From NCBI GenBank assembly GCA_038211505.1, contig JBBQVO010000118.1:1-10102 (forward strand): 10,102 nucleotides of DNA, read 5' to 3'. Origin of the DNA: JBBQVO01 sp038211505 (GTDB lineage Bacteria; Chloroflexota; Dehalococcoidia; DSTF01; JACRBR01). Positions within the stretch are counted from its first letter, which is position 1, and every line of letters starts with the position of its first letter. Of this stretch, positions 7,177 through 10,102 are shown piece by piece. Under the pieces are notes generated by a model. That model worked only from the letters and a program-made list of their open reading frames with translations, was not told the DNA's origin and ran no database searches. The position numbers and the translations under genes are program-made.

Positions 7177-7863
7177 ATGGGAGACGAACGCATTCTCATC
7201 GTCGAAGACGAGCCGATGGTGGCGGAGGTGGTCGCGCGCTATCTGCGACGCGACGGCCACACGGTGCACGTCGCCGACGACGGGAATAAGGCGATGGATG
7301 CCTTCGCCACCTTCCAGCCCGATCTCATCGTCCTCGACGTCATGCTGCCGGGCATCGACGGCATGGAGGTCTGCCGGCGCGTCCGCGCCGAGTCGACGGT
7401 GCCGGTGATCATGTTGACGGCGCGTGGCGAGGAGATCGATAAGCTGCTCGGCCTGGGCCTCGGCGCCGACGACTACATCACGAAGCCGTTCAGCCCGCGC
7501 GAAGTCGCCATGCGCGTCAAAGCGGTGCTGCGTCGCTCGGCCGGGCGCAACGCAGTCGAGAACGGCGCGCTGCGATTCGCCGATCTGCGCATCAACGAGA
7601 AGACGCGCATCGTCGAGGACCGCCGCGGCCAGATCAAGCTGACGGCGCGCGAGTTCGATCTGCTGTTTCATCTGGCCAGCCACCCGAACCAGGTGTTCAC
7701 GCGCGATCAATTGATGAACAACGTCTGGGATTACGAGTACGCCGGCGATTCAAGCACCGTCACCGTGCACATGCGGCGGCTACGGTCGAAAGTCGAGATG
7801 GACCCGTCGCGGCCGCGGCACTTGAAGACGATCTGGGGCGTGGGGTACAAGTTTGAACCGTAG
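7177..7863 (+). CDS. OmpR/PhoB-family response regulator of the second two-component operon
   Basis: A DNA-binding response regulator of 228 residues, complete. The receiver domain (about 1-120) has E10/D11, phospho-acceptor D54 (VLDVMLPG), T81 and K103 (ITKPF). The winged-helix domain (about 133-227) includes LTAREFDLLFHLASHPN, the recognition-helix region STVTVHMRRLRSKVE and the wing WGVGYKF. The ATG at 7177 lacks a clear Shine-Dalgarno and is placed 7 bases after a -10 element. The stop overlaps the kinase start by 11 bases, so the two are translationally linked. The domain layout resembles the other regulator in the window, but sequence differences indicate distinct systems. The regulon is unknown. 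Confidence 0.96.
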   Translation: MGDERILIVEDEPMVAEVVARYLRRDGHTVHVADDGNKAMDAFATFQPDLIVLDVMLPGIDGMEVCRRVRAESTVPVIMLTARGEEIDKLLGLGLGADDYITKPFSPREVAMRVKAVLRRSAGRNAVENGALRFADLRINEKTRIVEDRRGQIKLTAREFDLLFHLASHPNQVFTRDQLMNNVWDYEYAGDSSTVTVHMRRLRSKVEMDPSRPRHLKTIWGVGYKFEP

Positions 7864-9127
7864 CATCGATCTCTCACGGCCCTGGCTGCCGCTGCCGCGA
7901 CAGTGGCTCGGCGCGGCGCTCGCGCTGATGCTGGCGATCGGCACCGGGCTGCTGATCGCCGACGCGCTGCTCTCGCCGCCCGCTGGCGACATGCGCAGCC
8001 TGACGGTCTACCTGACGATCGCCGGCGGCGCGACGCTCGCTGTCGGCTGGCTGGCGGTGCGCGTCGCCGATCGCGCGATCGGGCTTTCGATTCAGACGAA
8101 GTCGTTTCTCGGTGCGGCGATCAGCAACGGCATCGCGCTGGTCAACGTCTTTATCGTTGCGCAGTTCATGTTCGTCTCGACGTCGCACGATCTCAAACTG
8201 CTAGTCGCGCTGCTCGTCTTCAGCGGCGTCGTTACGGCATTCTTCAGCCTCTGGGTCGCCAGCACCGTCGCCGGCCGCGTCGAAACGATCGCCGGCGCCG
8301 TCCGCCGCATCGCCGCCGGCAACTACGCCACGACTGTCACGGTCAGCGGCGGCGACCAGGTGTCGCGGCTGGCGGCGGACGTCAATCTGCTCGCCGAGCG
8401 CCTTCACGCATCTGAAGAGCTGCGCCAGACCGTCGACCGCGAGCGCCGCGAGCTGACGGCGGCGATCTCGCACGATCTGCGCACGCCGCTCGCCAGCGTG
8501 CGGGCGATGGTCGAAGCGCTCGACGACCGCGTCGTCGACGACGGCGCCGAGATCGAGCGCTACTACGCGACGATGCGCCGCGAGATCGAGCGCCTGAGCC
8601 GAATGATCGATGATCTCTTCGAGCTGGCGCAGATCGACGCAGGCGCCCTTCGTCTCGATCGCCAACCCGTCGCGCTCGACGAGGTCGCGGCCGAGGTCGT
8701 CGACGCGATGCAGGCGCAGGCGCGTCGCGGCGGCGTCAGCCTCGAGCTGCGCGTCGACGCCGATCCGCCGGAAGCGCTACTCGACGGCACGCGCATCGAA
8801 CGCGCGGTGGCGAATCTCGTGCGCAACGCGCTCGAGCACACGCCGTCGGGTGGCCGCGTCGATGTCGACGTCTTCGCTGAGCGCGGCTGGGTGGGCCTGC
8901 GCGTCGCCGACAGCGGCGATGGCATCGACGCCGCCGACCTGCCGCACATCTGGACCCGCTTCTATCGCGCCGAGAAGTCGCGCCGCCGCGCCCCCGGCGC
9001 CGACGACGGCGCCGGCCTCGGCCTCGCCATTACGCGCGGCATCGTAGAATCGCACGGCGGCCAGATCGACGTGCAGTCGTCGCCGGGATGCGGCGCGGCG
9101 TTTGTGGTGCGCCTGCCGGCTGCGTGA
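7853..9127 (+). CDS. Sensor histidine kinase with four membrane helices and minimal external loops
   Basis: A membrane kinase of 424 residues partnered with the regulator just upstream. The start is TTG at 7853, inside the regulator's last codons, with GGGG 7 bases upstream. The next in-frame ATG (residue 26) would cut into the first membrane helix. Hydrophobic segments lie at about 17-40, 50-70, 85-108 and 115-138, joined by short loops, so there is no sizeable extracytoplasmic sensor domain. A HAMP-like linker follows (about 139-190, RIAAGNYATTVTVSGGDQVS). The H-box AISHDLRTPL has H207, the N-box NLVRNALEHT covers N321/N325, the G1 box DSGDG is at 353-357 and the G2 box GAGLGLA is at 386-392. 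All catalytic boxes are intact. The architecture suggests sensing within or at the membrane, which is inference. Confidence 0.95.
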   Translation: MNRSIDLSRPWLPLPRQWLGAALALMLAIGTGLLIADALLSPPAGDMRSLTVYLTIAGGATLAVGWLAVRVADRAIGLSIQTKSFLGAAISNGIALVNVFIVAQFMFVSTSHDLKLLVALLVFSGVVTAFFSLWVASTVAGRVETIAGAVRRIAAGNYATTVTVSGGDQVSRLAADVNLLAERLHASEELRQTVDRERRELTAAISHDLRTPLASVRAMVEALDDRVVDDGAEIERYYATMRREIERLSRMIDDLFELAQIDAGALRLDRQPVALDEVAAEVVDAMQAQARRGGVSLELRVDADPPEALLDGTRIERAVANLVRNALEHTPSGGRVDVDVFAERGWVGLRVADSGDGIDAADLPHIWTRFYRAEKSRRRAPGADDGAGLGLAITRGIVESHGGQIDVQSSPGCGAAFVVRLPAA

Positions 9128-9190
9128 CGCGCGCGCCCCTGCGGATCCGGCGCTGACGTCTACGTCCGCAACTTGAAGATGACCATTCGC

Positions 9191-9220
9191 TTGACGATCG
9201 GCGCATCCTCGCCCTACCGT
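9191..9220 (+). promoter_or_regulatory. Candidate promoter for the beta-helix protein
   Basis: TTGACG (9191-9196) and TACCGT (9215-9220) are separated by 18 bases. The -35 matches consensus at five of six positions, while the -10 keeps only the TA...T frame. It would give a leader of roughly 28 bases containing the strong ribosome binding site. The kinase stop lies 63 bases upstream of the -35, so this gene is probably transcribed separately from the kinase. Confidence 0.4.
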
Positions 9221-9243
9221 GCTGTCAGTTCCATATTCAGCCC

Positions 9244-9248
9244 GGAGG
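9244..9248 (+). promoter_or_regulatory. Ribosome binding site fixing the beta-helix protein start
   Basis: GGAGG ends 6 bases before the ATG at 9255, optimal spacing. It singles out this ATG over later in-frame candidates such as the ATG at codon 17, which would remove the start of the signal peptide. Confidence 0.8.
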
Positions 9249-9254
9249 TCAGCG

Positions 9255-10102
9255 ATGCGCAACATATCATCGGTCAGCCGCCTGCACACGCTACTGCTCG
9301 TGATGATCCTGATCACAGGGATCGCCGTCGTCGGATTGCTCGCGACGCGCGGCAGCGCGGGGCCACTCGACCCGCCGAGCGCGCCGGGCGCCACTCAGCC
9401 GCAGGTCGAGCCGCGCAGCCCGATCCCACCAGCGGGCTGGGACGGCAGTTTCCCGATCGTGATCAGCGCACCGGGGTCGTACTTTCTTACCCGCAACCTC
9501 TCGCTGACCGGAGGGAGTGCGGATGCGCTACAGATTGGCACAGGCAACGTCGAGCTTGACCTCGATGGGTTCTCGGTGAGCGCGTTCGCTGACTCCGGCT
9601 CCGGCGTTCATGTCACCGCGAACGCAACATTCTGTAAGAGCATCGATGTGCGCAACGGCTCCTTCTCCGGCTGGGGAACGGCCGCGATCGATCTCACGAA
9701 CTGCCAGAACAGCAGTATCAGCGCGGTGCATGTCCTCACCGGCGCCACCGGCATCATCCTCGGGGCGACGAACGCGATCAGCGATTGCCAGATCGTCGGC
9801 ATTGGCAGCAACCAGGACGGGATCGTTGGAAGTGGAGACAACCGCGTCACAAGATGCACGGTGTCGAACAACGGGCAGCAAGGCATAAACCTTCAAGGCA
9901 GTGGCGACGTTTCGGACTCAGTCGCGAACGACAATGGGAACATCGATATCCTGGTCGGTGGAAGCGGCTCGATTCGCGGATCCACCACGCGCGGAGGCGG
10001 AACAGGAATCTCGAGCTTCGGAGCGACGGTATCAAATAACGACGTCGATTCACCGACTCAAACCGGGATCAATGTGGGTGGCACCATTGCGATCGTCGAA
10101 GG
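9255..10102 (+). CDS. Secreted right-handed parallel beta-helix protein (3' end beyond window)
   Basis: An open frame of 282 codons runs off the right edge without a stop. Residues 1-30 are a signal peptide or anchor: MRNISSVSRLH, then a hydrophobic stretch LLLVMILITGIAVVGLLA. A Pro-rich linker (about 36-60) follows. From about residue 66 the chain shows short beta-strand repeats in which Asn, Gly and Ser turns alternate with Val/Ile (for example ALQIGTGNVELDLDGFSV, then rungs such as GINLQGSGDVSDS). This is typical of parallel beta-helix proteins of the pectate-lyase-like/NosD-like fold, and the opening SFPIVISAPGSYFLTRNL is common in such proteins. Cysteines at intervals (FCKS, NCQN, DCQI, RCTV) may line up on stacked rungs. 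The role could be carbohydrate binding or cleavage, or a surface or structural function. No catalytic residues can be assigned. Confidence 0.85.
   Translation, partial: MRNISSVSRLHTLLLVMILITGIAVVGLLATRGSAGPLDPPSAPGATQPQVEPRSPIPPAGWDGSFPIVISAPGSYFLTRNLSLTGGSADALQIGTGNVELDLDGFSVSAFADSGSGVHVTANATFCKSIDVRNGSFSGWGTAAIDLTNCQNSSISAVHVLTGATGIILGATNAISDCQIVGIGSNQDGIVGSGDNRVTRCTVSNNGQQGINLQGSGDVSDSVANDNGNIDILVGGSGSIRGSTTRGGGTGISSFGATVSNNDVDSPTQTGINVGGTIAIVE

Noticed and set aside
7051..7710. Minus-strand frame opposite the second response regulator (219 codons)
   Set aside because: It is antisense to intact receiver and winged-helix domains, and composition explains the open frame.

Overview
The window is a GC-rich bacterial chromosome segment. 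Third codon positions are strongly G/C biased, which also explains the long antisense open frames. The SecA sequence, the closely packed OmpR-type two-component operons and a secreted beta-helix protein would fit a Chloroflexota-like (Dehalococcoidia-like) genome. That placement rests on general resemblance only; no rRNA or other marker confirms it.

Layout. Bases 1-36 carry the first 12 codons of a leftward gene with an excellent ribosome binding site. After a short divergent intergenic region comes secA (217-2958, +), complete, with both ATPase motifs and the zinc-binding SEC-C tail. Facing it on the minus strand is a first two-component operon, read right to left: a response regulator (4981-4304), then a sensor kinase reading 4307-3082. 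The kinase is broken. The second membrane helix and the first half of HAMP are absent, and the reading frame changes at the junction near 3852. Upstream of this operon (5419-5078, -) lies a small exported, very acidic repeat protein. It is closed by a perfect 15-bp hairpin terminator only 37 bases before the regulator start.

On the plus strand follow a cytoplasmic serine hydrolase of the beta-lactamase/esterase (class C-like) family (5640-6803), a gene-free stretch of about 370 bases, a second intact response regulator/kinase pair (7177-9127), and the 5' part of a secreted right-handed beta-helix protein (9255 to the window end). The gene-free stretch holds an inverted pair of 29-base REP-like hairpins and a short 8-base tandem repeat.

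How the parts may work together. Both response regulator genes have a TANNNT -10 element exactly 7 bases before the ATG and no clear Shine-Dalgarno, so both are predicted to be read from leaderless transcripts. The second has an 11-bp direct repeat in place of a -35 box, ending 10 bp before the -10. This is the layout of a promoter activated by an OmpR/PhoB-family regulator and suggests autoregulation. The acidic repeat protein, the first regulator and the damaged kinase are adjacent and co-directional, and could form one envelope-sensing module. No CRISPR array, transposase, integrase, tRNA or rRNA was seen.
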